A program made the position numbers and the translations under genes. Source: Actinomycetota bacterium (lineage in GTDB: Bacteria; Actinomycetota; Actinomycetes; Nanopelagicales; Nanopelagicaceae). Taken from it: DNA of 36,780 nucleotides. The stretch covers positions 1 through 36,780 of the forward strand of contig CANFUR010000003.1 of NCBI GenBank assembly GCA_947450175.1. The letters are read 5' to 3'. Under the pieces are notes generated by a model. The model saw only the letters and a program-made list of their open reading frames with translations, was not told where the DNA came from and made no database searches. Positions 1-7,540 of this stretch are shown piece by piece; the first letter of the stretch is position 1, and each line of letters opens with the position of its first letter.

Positions 1-398
1 ACCATTCCAAGCCATGCTTTAGAAGGTATGTGACCGCCGCTAAGCTTTACAAAAATTGCGGCAAAGATTGGTTGCAGAGCTACAAGTGCAGTTCCTGCTG
101 CAACACTTGTCCAACGCATTGCTAAGAAAAATCCTACAAAGTGAATAGCTAAAACAAATCCTGCAAGTATCGCCCACTTAATTCCTTCGCGATGGCGTGG
201 GTGTCGCAGAGCAAAGGGCAATGTCAGTAATGAACCACCAAGATTTCTCCAAAAAATAAGTGTGGGGATAGGCATCGCGCTCATCGCGATAAGTGGGCCA
301 GAAGTTCCAATACCCATAATTCCAACACCTAGTCGGATTAGATCTGGCTTTGCTGGGATCGCGGTGTGACTATCGCGCGAATCTTCCTGCGATTTCAA
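1..398 (-). CDS. EamA/DMT-family permease, partial (3' end outside window)
   Basis: Open minus-strand frame translated by hand: LKSQEDSRDSHTAIPAKPDLIRLGVGIMGIGTSGPLIAMSAMPIPTLIFWRNLGGSLLTLPFAL...AGFVLAIHFVGFFLAMRWTSVAAGTALVALQPIFAAIFVKLSGGHIPSKAWLGM, typical EamA repeat. Putative TTG start overlaps the mrp stop (TTGA). Confidence 0.8.
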   Translation of the reverse strand, partial: MKSQEDSRDSHTAIPAKPDLIRLGVGIMGIGTSGPLIAMSAMPIPTLIFWRNLGGSLLTLPFALRHPRHREGIKWAILAGFVLAIHFVGFFLAMRWTSVAAGTALVALQPIFAAIFVKLSGGHIPSKAWLGM

Positions 399-1525
399 TT
401 GCTCTCCGGAGATATACCCAGTCGTACGCCTACTAATGACTTGCTTCGCTTGACTAATTTTTCTGCAATTTCAAAGATTGTTTTAGCTGGATCAGTTTCT
501 GGTGCAGCTTCTACTAGCGGGACTCCGTCATCTCCACCCGTGCGTAGCGCTGGATTAAAAGCAATTTTGCCCAATAGTGGAACATCAATGCCGACAAGTG
601 CTGACAATCGCCGAGAAGTTTCTTCTCCTCCACCAGTTCCAAATAAAGCAATTTTTTCACCACATGTAGGACAAGTGAATTCAGACATGTTCTCGATAAC
701 GCCAATCACGCGTTGATGAATTTGGTGTGCAATTCTTCCCGCACGTTCAGCAACTTCTGCAGCAGCAATTTGTGGTGTAGTTACAACGACGATTTCAGAG
801 TTAGGAATAAGTTGGCCGAGGGAAATTGCTAAATCTCCGGTGCCAGGTGGCAAATCGATGAGTAAGACATCTAAGTCACCCCAGTAAGCATCTGAAAGAA
901 GTTGTTCGAGTACGCGATGTAAGAGCGGGCCACGATAGGCCACTGGATCAGAGCGTTCTGGTTTAAACATCTCCATCGAAACAACTTTTACCCCAAAGGA
1001 TTCAAGAGGTATAAATAGCTGATCGATGGCGGTGGGACGTTGACCCATTAAACCCATTAAACGCGGAATTGAGTGTCCGTAAACATCGGCATCTAAGATT
1101 CCGACTTGTAAACCCTTCTTAGCAAAAGCAATAGCAAGATTTGCAGTTACTGATGATTTACCTACACCGCCTTTTCCTGAAGCAATGCCTATAACTCGTG
1201 TTAAAGACTCTGGCTGAGCAAATGGAATGGTTTTTTCACGGCCCCCACGAACTACTTTTTTAACATGATCGCGCTGATCTTGGGTCATAACACCAAAAGT
1301 TAAATTTACGTTTTTCACGCCTTCAATATTTGTTAATGCGGTAGTAATGTCGTTGCGCAAACGATCTTGCATGGGGCAACCGGAAATTGTAAGCAAGACT
1401 TTTACGGTAACAACGCCATTTTCTTCAGAAAGATCTTCAACCATTCCAAGATCTGTGATTGATCTGTGTAGCTCTGGATCTTGAACTGTGGTTAATGCTT
1501 GTGAAAGTGTGTCAATTAGGCTCAT
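395..1525 (-). CDS. mrp: Mrp/NBP35-family P-loop iron-sulfur carrier ATPase with N-terminal DUF59/MIP18 domain
   Basis: GIASGKGGVGKSSVTANLA deviant Walker A; DLPPGTGD; CPTCGEK; N-terminal DPELHRSITDLGMV. Confidence 0.95.
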   Translation of the reverse strand: MSLIDTLSQALTTVQDPELHRSITDLGMVEDLSEENGVVTVKVLLTISGCPMQDRLRNDITTALTNIEGVKNVNLTFGVMTQDQRDHVKKVVRGGREKTIPFAQPESLTRVIGIASGKGGVGKSSVTANLAIAFAKKGLQVGILDADVYGHSIPRLMGLMGQRPTAIDQLFIPLESFGVKVVSMEMFKPERSDPVAYRGPLLHRVLEQLLSDAYWGDLDVLLIDLPPGTGDLAISLGQLIPNSEIVVVTTPQIAAAEVAERAGRIAHQIHQRVIGVIENMSEFTCPTCGEKIALFGTGGGEETSRRLSALVGIDVPLLGKIAFNPALRTGGDDGVPLVEAAPETDPAKTIFEIAEKLVKRSKSLVGVRLGISPESN

Positions 1526-1827
1526 ATAAGGTCTGGATCAATCTTTGCAGTTGGGCGAATTGATTGTGCTGCTGGTTTTTCATCTAGCAATTCACCTAAT
1601 TGCTTCTTCACAAAAGTTTTTGGGTGCAGATCTGCTGGTTGTAAGTTTTCAAAGCCTGGTCCTAAGTTTTCCCGCAATTCAGATGTAGCTGTTTGAGACA
1701 ATGCTCTAAGTTTCTTAACCCACTGTGCAGCTTCTGCGGCCGCTTTAGGTAAGCGCTCAGGACCCATCAAAATCATTCCAAGGATAGCTAAGCCTAGAAT
1801 TTCACCCGCGCCGATGTCGAAGAACAT
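1522..1827 (-). CDS. tatB: Sec-independent protein translocase TatB-like
   Basis: Short N-terminal TM followed by GPERLPKAAAEAAQWVKKLR; ATGA overlap with mrp. Confidence 0.88.
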   Translation of the reverse strand: MFFDIGAGEILGLAILGMILMGPERLPKAAAEAAQWVKKLRALSQTATSELRENLGPGFENLQPADLHPKTFVKKQLGELLDEKPAAQSIRPTAKIDPDLI

Positions 1828-1833
1828 GAGCCA

Positions 1834-1839
1834 AGCCTA
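1834..1839 (-). promoter_or_regulatory. -10-like element TAGGCT, 6 bp before the tatB ATG (leaderless geometry)
   Basis: Minus strand reads TAGGCT TGGCTC ATG. Confidence 0.5.
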
Positions 1840-1855
1840 CCTACAAAATGAATGT

Positions 1856-2977
1856 TTAGTTCTTGGCAGCATCTAAGGTCACAGAGACCGTGACCTCTTT
1901 ACCGTTCCGGGTATATGTCAGAGTGACCTTATCGCCAACGTTTTTAGCACGAATTGCCACAATCAATTCCTCGGGAGCATTAATTGCTTTGCCTTCAAAT
2001 TTAGTGATGATGTCACCGGCTCGAAGGCCTGCCTTTGCTGCTGGTCCACCAGTTAAAATTGCGCTATTTGATTTCGCAACTAGTGCACCGGTTCCAGTGA
2101 AGTTCATATCCAATGAAACTCCTAGAACTGGATATGTGGCTTTCCCAGATTTGATTAGCTGGTCAGCGGTTTTTTTGGCTTGATTTATTGGAATTGCAAA
2201 ACCCAAACCAATAGATCCGGTCTGTGAAGTTGATCCAAGTGAAGCAATTGCAGAGTTAACTCCAATTACTGCACCTGTTGCATCTACAAGTGGGCCTCCA
2301 GAATTTCCTGGGTTGATCGCCGCATCAGTTTGAAGTGCGTTAATAAATGAACTTTCGGTTCCTGATTCACCAGCAGTTACAGGTCGATTTTTTGCACTAA
2401 TGATTCCTAAAGTTACGGTACCTGAAAGTCCAAGAGGTGAACCAATTGCTATTACCGGATCACCAACTGCAACTGTGTCACTATTGCCAAACTCTAAAGC
2501 TGGAAGATTAGTTGCGCTAATTTTAACTATCGCTAAATCATATGATGAGTCGCGACCTATGATGGTTCCATCATAGACATCGCCATTATTTAAGGTTACG
2601 CGAAGTGTTCCAGTGCCATCGGCTACATCAGCAATTACGTGGTTGTTAGTTAAAATATATCCGTTGCTATCAAATACAAATCCAGATCCAGTTCCTCCGC
2701 CAGTGGCTGAACGAGTGTTGATCGATACAACTGAAGGTAAAACTCTTTGAGCAATACCAGCAACTGAGTCAGGTGCACGTTCAATTGTGCTTGAAGAATT
2801 AACGATATTGGCATTGCTAAATATTGTTCCGCCTGTTGCAGTTACTCCAAGGAATCCGCCTAGGCAACTTGCAAGGAGAGCGGTAATAAAGATTTTACTT
2901 TTTGCAGACTTAGGCGGGGTACTTGTTTCCCACCAAGGTCTTACGGTTTCCACTGAGTGCTTCTTAGGAAAAATCAT
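1856..2977 (-). CDS. Trypsin-like serine protease with PDZ domain (HtrA/DegP family)
   Basis: Catalytic motifs TNNHVI (His), YDLAIVKI (Asp), GNSGGPLV (Ser); C-terminal PDZ GPAAKAGLRAGDIITKF; N-terminal TM. Confidence 0.95.
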   Translation of the reverse strand: MIFPKKHSVETVRPWWETSTPPKSAKSKIFITALLASCLGGFLGVTATGGTIFSNANIVNSSSTIERAPDSVAGIAQRVLPSVVSINTRSATGGGTGSGFVFDSNGYILTNNHVIADVADGTGTLRVTLNNGDVYDGTIIGRDSSYDLAIVKISATNLPALEFGNSDTVAVGDPVIAIGSPLGLSGTVTLGIISAKNRPVTAGESGTESSFINALQTDAAINPGNSGGPLVDATGAVIGVNSAIASLGSTSQTGSIGLGFAIPINQAKKTADQLIKSGKATYPVLGVSLDMNFTGTGALVAKSNSAILTGGPAAKAGLRAGDIITKFEGKAINAPEELIVAIRAKNVGDKVTLTYTRNGKEVTVSVTLDAAKN

Positions 2978-2989
2978 GTGCCTATCTTC

Positions 2990-3634
2990 CTACAATTTTG
3001 TAGCAACTAACAATCCATCTCCCGCTGGAATCAAGGTACTCACCCAATGTTCTGTGTCATTCTTAATGATTTTCCCAGCATCGCGAAGGGCTACCGTCTT
3101 GGCATCTCTTTGAGCAGGGTCATTTACTTTTGAGCCGCCAAAAAAGCCATCAATAACTAGACATCCACCGCTCCGCAAAATTCGGTGTGCTTCATTAATA
3201 ATGAAAGCTAAATCCTCTGGATCATGTCGAACTACAACTAAGTCATATGCATGATCAGTTAATTTAGAAATTACATCGAGGACGGAGTTAGTAATAAGGC
3301 GGTATCGGGTAGGTGAAATATCGGCATCAGTCAGTGCGGTTTTTGCAGCTTGCGTGTGCTCCATCTCATCATCGATTGAAGTTAAAGTTCCGCTGTTTAA
3401 CATTCCATCAAGAAGCCACAAACTGCCAACGCCTGCTCCTGTGCCAATCTCTACAACTGATTGTGCAGAAAGAGTAAAAGCCAAATGGCGAAGATAGGCA
3501 CCGGTTCCTGGGCTGACATCGAGAGTCCCAAGTTCAATACCCCGTGCACGGGCATGTGATTTAAATGGATCTTCGGCGATAAAGGTTTCAGAATATGCGT
3601 GTGGATCTAATTTCATTGTAGAGTCATAATCCAC
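2990..3634 (-). CDS. SAM-dependent O-methyltransferase family protein
   Basis: VVEIGTGAGVGSLWLLDGM motif I; DLVVVRHDPEDLAFIINEAHRILRSGGCLVIDG. Confidence 0.88.
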   Translation of the reverse strand: MDYDSTMKLDPHAYSETFIAEDPFKSHARARGIELGTLDVSPGTGAYLRHLAFTLSAQSVVEIGTGAGVGSLWLLDGMLNSGTLTSIDDEMEHTQAAKTALTDADISPTRYRLITNSVLDVISKLTDHAYDLVVVRHDPEDLAFIINEAHRILRSGGCLVIDGFFGGSKVNDPAQRDAKTVALRDAGKIIKNDTEHWVSTLIPAGDGLLVATKL

Positions 3635-5103
3635 TGGGTTAAAAGACGGACTCCGTAACCAGTCCCGCCTTTTGGATTTTCACCTGAGTCACTATCGCTT
3701 CGCCCTGAACCTGCAATATCTAAATGCACCCAACGACGATTACCCGCAAAATGCTCAAGGAAAAGGGCGGCAGTTACTGATCCAGCTGAGTACTTGGCTT
3801 TCTTAGCGTTGTGATTAAAATCAGCGACATCACTTACTAATGCATCTTTGTAATCATCTATAAGAGGCATATGCCAGACGCGATCACCAGATTCATATCC
3901 TGCAGTTTCAAAATCACGAGCAAGTTTTTCATCGCGGGTATACATCGCGGCATATTGTCGGCCTAAGCCTAAAGTCGCTGATCCAGTTAGTGTGGCAATA
4001 TCTACTAAATAATCGGGATCAAGGTTTTTATCTGCATATGCAAGACCATCGGCTAGAACAAGGCGTCCTTCAGCATCAGTATCAAATACTTCTACAGTGG
4101 TTCCGCCGTAGTGTGTAATGACATCGCTGGGGCGTTGGGCGCTTCCTGAAAATGCATTTTCAGCGCACATCATTAGCGCTGTAACACGAATATTTGGTTG
4201 TAATTCTTCTAGCGCAGTCAAAGTCGCAAGAATTGCAGCTGCACCTGCCATGTCACTTTTCATAGGAATCATTAAGTCATATGGGCGTTTAAGATTTATT
4301 CCACCCGTGTCGTAAGTTATTCCTTTGCCTACTAAAACAACATGGGGCAATGCTTTAACTGAATTTTTCTTTTTTGAAGGAGAATATTCAACTTCAATGA
4401 ATCGTGGGCCAGGCTTAGGCGAAGACATACCTACAGCTAGTAGTCCTCCAAACTCTTTCAATTCTTTTCCAGCCCGTACTTTTACTTTGAGTCCGGTGCC
4501 TTTGGCGAACTCTTGAGCTTGAGAAGCCATCCACGCAGGATTCTTAATATTAGAAGGCGTATGAACCATATTACGAGCATGCGTAATCGCTTTTGCAATA
4601 GTGTGCGCATCATTGATAATTTCCTTTTCATTTGTTGCAACTAAGAAATTTGGCTTCCCTGCCGGTTCGCCAGTTTTTAAATTCCAAAGAAAAGCTCCAA
4701 GTGTTAAAGCGATGGCATGTGCTTTGACATCTGCCGGTTTTATAGCGCAAGCAGAATAAACTGATGTATTTTTTCCACGTACTTTTCTCGCAATAGTTGT
4801 GGCGGCAACGCGGAATGATGCAGTCGATGCATCTCCAATTCCAACAAGAAAGATTCGATCAGCCTGTGCATCTTGCGCGCTAACTGGAATTTCAAATAGT
4901 TCACCAGCTTTACCGGTAGGTGAAAAAAATGAGAGTTCATCTTGAAGTACTACTTGGAAATATTTTTCGATTTCAGAAATCAATGATGCTGGGGCAGAAA
5001 ATACATAACTTCCTGAAAGATCTTTGGCAAAAGCGACGGCAATTGAGTTAGCACTAATTGCGGCGCTAAGTTGGGGCTTTGCAGCTTTAAGTGTCCAGAA
5101 CAT
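3613..5103 (-). CDS. pepA: Leucyl aminopeptidase (M17)
   Basis: VGKGITYDTGGINLKRPYDLMIPMKSDMAGAA and DTDAEGRLVLADGLAYA metal-site motifs. Confidence 0.95.
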   Translation of the reverse strand: MFWTLKAAKPQLSAAISANSIAVAFAKDLSGSYVFSAPASLISEIEKYFQVVLQDELSFFSPTGKAGELFEIPVSAQDAQADRIFLVGIGDASTASFRVAATTIARKVRGKNTSVYSACAIKPADVKAHAIALTLGAFLWNLKTGEPAGKPNFLVATNEKEIINDAHTIAKAITHARNMVHTPSNIKNPAWMASQAQEFAKGTGLKVKVRAGKELKEFGGLLAVGMSSPKPGPRFIEVEYSPSKKKNSVKALPHVVLVGKGITYDTGGINLKRPYDLMIPMKSDMAGAAAILATLTALEELQPNIRVTALMMCAENAFSGSAQRPSDVITHYGGTTVEVFDTDAEGRLVLADGLAYADKNLDPDYLVDIATLTGSATLGLGRQYAAMYTRDEKLARDFETAGYESGDRVWHMPLIDDYKDALVSDVADFNHNAKKAKYSAGSVTAALFLEHFAGNRRWVHLDIAGSGRSDSDSGENPKGGTGYGVRLLTQWIMTLQ

Positions 5104-5110
5104 GCGTTGA

Positions 5111-5116
5111 AGGCTA
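5111..5116 (-). promoter_or_regulatory. -10-like TAGCCT, 7 bp before the pepA ATG
   Basis: Minus strand: TAGCCT TCAACGC ATG. Confidence 0.5.
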
Positions 5117-5131
5117 TCGCCTGCAGGTCAT

Positions 5132-5311
5132 TTACTTCTTAACTAATGCAACCGCTGCATGAAGTGCGGCGCTGAGATTATTGGCTTCTTCAGAGTTGAG
5201 TTCGACTACTAAACGGCCGCCGCCTTCAAGAGGAATGCGCATCACTAGTGAACGAGCTTCCTTTGTTACCTCCATTGGACCATCACCGGTACGAGGTTTC
5301 ATGGCTGCCAT
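5132..5311 (-). CDS. DUF3117 domain-containing small protein
   Basis: Not in the ORF track (short). Translation MAAMKPRTGDGPMEVTKEARSLVMRIPLEGGGRLVVELNSEEANNLSAALHAAVALVKK*; SD-like GAAGGAG about 9 nt upstream of ATG; matches the conserved actinobacterial DUF3117 family as I recall it. Confidence 0.88.
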   Translation of the reverse strand: MAAMKPRTGDGPMEVTKEARSLVMRIPLEGGGRLVVELNSEEANNLSAALHAAVALVKK

Positions 5312-5397
5312 GTGGAGACTCCTTCAAAGATTGATGGGGAAAGTTCAAGAGGAGAAGTATCTCGCATTTAGCGTGCCAGTGCGAAATCGTGCAGGAC

Positions 5398-5589
5398 TTA
5401 TAAGCCCAAAAGCGCGCTCAGTCTGGCTTTGCCCGTAGAAATCACCGCGTCAACTGCGCGCTCTGGCACCGAAAGCATTGTTGCAATCTCTGCTGATGAC
5501 AATCCTCGTAAGTAATGCAAGGTCAGAATGATCCGCTCTTCTTCGGGCAACGCAGCAAGCACCTGGGCCAATGTGGTGGGCTTGTTCAT
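5398..5589 (-). CDS. Stand-alone sigma-70 region-4-like HTH protein (63 aa)
   Basis: LAALPEEERIILTLHYLRGLSSAEIATMLSVPERAVDAVISTGKARLSALLGL is a sigma region 4 (type 2) signature. An in-frame TAG lies 10 codons upstream, so no region 2 is attached. Confidence 0.82.
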   Translation of the reverse strand: MNKPTTLAQVLAALPEEERIILTLHYLRGLSSAEIATMLSVPERAVDAVISTGKARLSALLGL

Positions 5590-5596
5590 GGAACTA

Positions 5597-5602
5597 AGGC
5601 TA
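5597..5602 (-). promoter_or_regulatory. -10-like TAGCCT, 7 bp before the ATG of the region-4 protein
   Basis: Minus strand: TAGCCT TAGTTCC ATG. Confidence 0.5.
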
Positions 5603-5636
5603 CTGGCATTGAATGCCTAATACCGTGACGTCGGGT

Positions 5637-6071
5637 TTAGCCGAATGTTCGAGCAAAGCGGGCTAGTGAGATGCGCACACCTATATATAGCGCAGGCCAC
5701 AAAAGGAAGAAGAGCAGGCGTGGGGCAATTATTTCTTCAGACCAATCAAAAATTGTTGTTTTAGTACCGACTTCACGCAAATGAAATCTGCCGCTACCTT
5801 TGATAATTTTTCCAGTATGAACCACATCGCAGGTGTGCGGTGGTTGCCAAGTTGTAATTACCATAGTGTCAAGAATTCCAAGTTTTTTAATTCCAGTAAA
5901 TGCAGAAATTTGCGTACCGACACCTTCAGTAATTTCAGATGTAACCCAGACTTTTGTCTGCAACATCCAATCACCTTGTTTTTCCCACTGAGCTAGTGAA
6001 TCCCAAACATTTTGAATAGGTGCGTTAATTTTTAAGGAGATAGCGATGTGATTATTAGACATCATGAACAA
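5637..6071 (-). CDS. SRPBCC-family (polyketide cyclase/dehydrase-like) protein
   Basis: INAPIQNVWDSLAQWEKQGDWMLQTKVW... and GRFHLREVGTKTTIFDWSEEI; small START-like fold protein. Confidence 0.8.
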   Translation of the reverse strand: MFMMSNNHIAISLKINAPIQNVWDSLAQWEKQGDWMLQTKVWVTSEITEGVGTQISAFTGIKKLGILDTMVITTWQPPHTCDVVHTGKIIKGSGRFHLREVGTKTTIFDWSEEIIAPRLLFFLLWPALYIGVRISLARFARTFG

Positions 6072-6592
6072 CCTTTAATTGCATCATTAACATTAGTTGT
6101 CCATAAAATTAAATCACGCATTCCTGGCTTAATAAAGTTTTCAACTTCTAAGTGCTCAACTAATTCGTGCAAAGGACCATAGATACCAAATGGATCTAAA
6201 ATAACTACGGGTTTGTTATGAAATTTCAGATAACGACCAACCCAAATTTCAAAAAACTCTTCCAAAGTTCCGGCACCGCCTGGCAAAGTAATAAATGCAT
6301 CTGCAATATCTGTAATCATCGCTTTGCGCTCACCCATTGTTTGAACTACATGCAGCTCGTCATTATCGTGATCAGCAAATTCAATATCTACAAGTGCCTG
6401 TGGGATAACCCCTATAGTTCGCCCGCCCGCCTCACGTGCACCACGCGATACTGCGCCCATCATTGAAATGTGTCCGCCGCCCGTGACTAATTCCCATGAT
6501 TGGGATGCGATAGCTGTACCGAGTTCAAAGGCAAGGTCAACGTACTTTGGGTCGATTGTTGGTGATGATGAACAGAAGACTGCAATGCGCAT
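6062..6592 (-). CDS. LOG family / TIGR00730 Rossmann-fold protein
   Basis: VTGGGHISMMGAVSRGAREAGG and LPGGAGTLEEFFEIW (PGGxGTxxE motif). Confidence 0.93.
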   Translation of the reverse strand: MRIAVFCSSSPTIDPKYVDLAFELGTAIASQSWELVTGGGHISMMGAVSRGAREAGGRTIGVIPQALVDIEFADHDNDELHVVQTMGERKAMITDIADAFITLPGGAGTLEEFFEIWVGRYLKFHNKPVVILDPFGIYGPLHELVEHLEVENFIKPGMRDLILWTTNVNDAIKGCS

Positions 6593-6599
6593 GCGGGTA

Positions 6600-6605
6600 A
6601 GGATA
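6600..6605 (-). promoter_or_regulatory. -10-like TATCCT, 7 bp before the LOG-family ATG
   Basis: Minus strand: TATCCT TACCCGC ATG. Confidence 0.5.
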
Positions 6606-6610
6606 GGGGT

Positions 6611-6616
6611 TAGGCT
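6611..6616 (+). promoter_or_regulatory. -10-like TAGGCT, 6 bp before the dapD ATG
   Basis: Plus strand: TAGGCT TAGGAC ATG. Confidence 0.5.
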
Positions 6617-6622
6617 TAGGAC

Positions 6623-7540
6623 ATGACGACTCTCGCATCAGGCCATGGAATTGCAACTGTTGCTTCAGGCAAAGTTCTCGATGTCTGGTTTCCTTCACCA
6701 ACGTTGAGTGCACTTACTGCAGAAATTCCAAGTGAACTAATGCTTTTGGTTGGAAATGATGATGCGCGCGCGATTACTAGGGAAATAGTGAGTCTTGAGA
6801 TTGACATCACCCAAGCTCCAAAAGATGCTGCGGATGCATACTTGCGATTGCATTTACTTTCACACCGCCTGGTCAAACCACATGGTTTGGCACTTGATGG
6901 AATATTTGGATTGCTCAATAACGTCGTGTGGACCTCGTTTGGACCATGCGCAGTTGAAGGTTTCGAATTAACACGTGCACGCTTAAAGGCCAAGTACGGT
7001 CATGTCACTGTTTTCTCAGTAGATAAATTTCCTCGAATGGTGGATTACGTAATTCCAAGTGGAGTTCGTATTGCCGATGCAGATCGAGTTCGTCTTGGTG
7101 CACATTTAGCGTCGGGTACAACGGTGATGCACGAAGGTTTTGTTAACTTCAATGCTGGCACACTCGGAACTTCTATGGTTGAAGGTCGAATTTCTGCTGG
7201 TGTTGTAGTTGGTGACGGTTCCGATATTGGGGGCAGTGCTTCAATTATGGGAACTTTAAGCGGTGGAGGTAAAGAGGTAATTTCAATCGGTGAAAAGACT
7301 TTACTTGGAGCAAACTCTGGATGTGGAATTTCCCTTGGTAATAACTGTGTCATCGAAGCTGGTACGTACATAACTGCTGCCTCAAAGATTCGTCTACCTG
7401 ATGGTGCAATCGTTAAAGCTGCAGCTTTATCTGGGGGACATAATTTACTCTTTCGCCGTAATTCACTAGATGGAGCACTTGAAGCTATTAATCGCACCGG
7501 TGCTTGGGGTGGGCTTAATTCAGTTTTGCACGCTAACTAA
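6623..7540 (+). CDS. dapD: 2,3,4,5-tetrahydropyridine-2,6-dicarboxylate N-succinyltransferase
   Basis: Hexapeptide-repeat region GASGTTVMHEGFVNFNAGTLGTSMVEGRISAGVVVGDGSDIGGSASIMGTLSGGGKEVISIGEKTLLGANSGCGISLG, typical of actinobacterial DapD. Confidence 0.93.
   Translation: MTTLASGHGIATVASGKVLDVWFPSPTLSALTAEIPSELMLLVGNDDARAITREIVSLEIDITQAPKDAADAYLRLHLLSHRLVKPHGLALDGIFGLLNNVVWTSFGPCAVEGFELTRARLKAKYGHVTVFSVDKFPRMVDYVIPSGVRIADADRVRLGAHLASGTTVMHEGFVNFNAGTLGTSMVEGRISAGVVVGDGSDIGGSASIMGTLSGGGKEVISIGEKTLLGANSGCGISLGNNCVIEAGTYITAASKIRLPDGAIVKAAALSGGHNLLFRRNSLDGALEAINRTGAWGGLNSVLHAN

Noticed and set aside
366-716. 116-aa plus ORF at the mrp 3' end
   Set aside because: Antisense to Mrp; no domain; shadow ORF.
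5120-5127. CCTGCAGG 8-bp palindrome upstream of pepA
   Set aside because: Short palindrome expected by chance; no second copy or symmetric context seen.
7045-7497. 150-aa minus ORF opposite dapD
   Set aside because: Antisense to DapD hexapeptide repeats, whose periodicity creates long open complementary frames.
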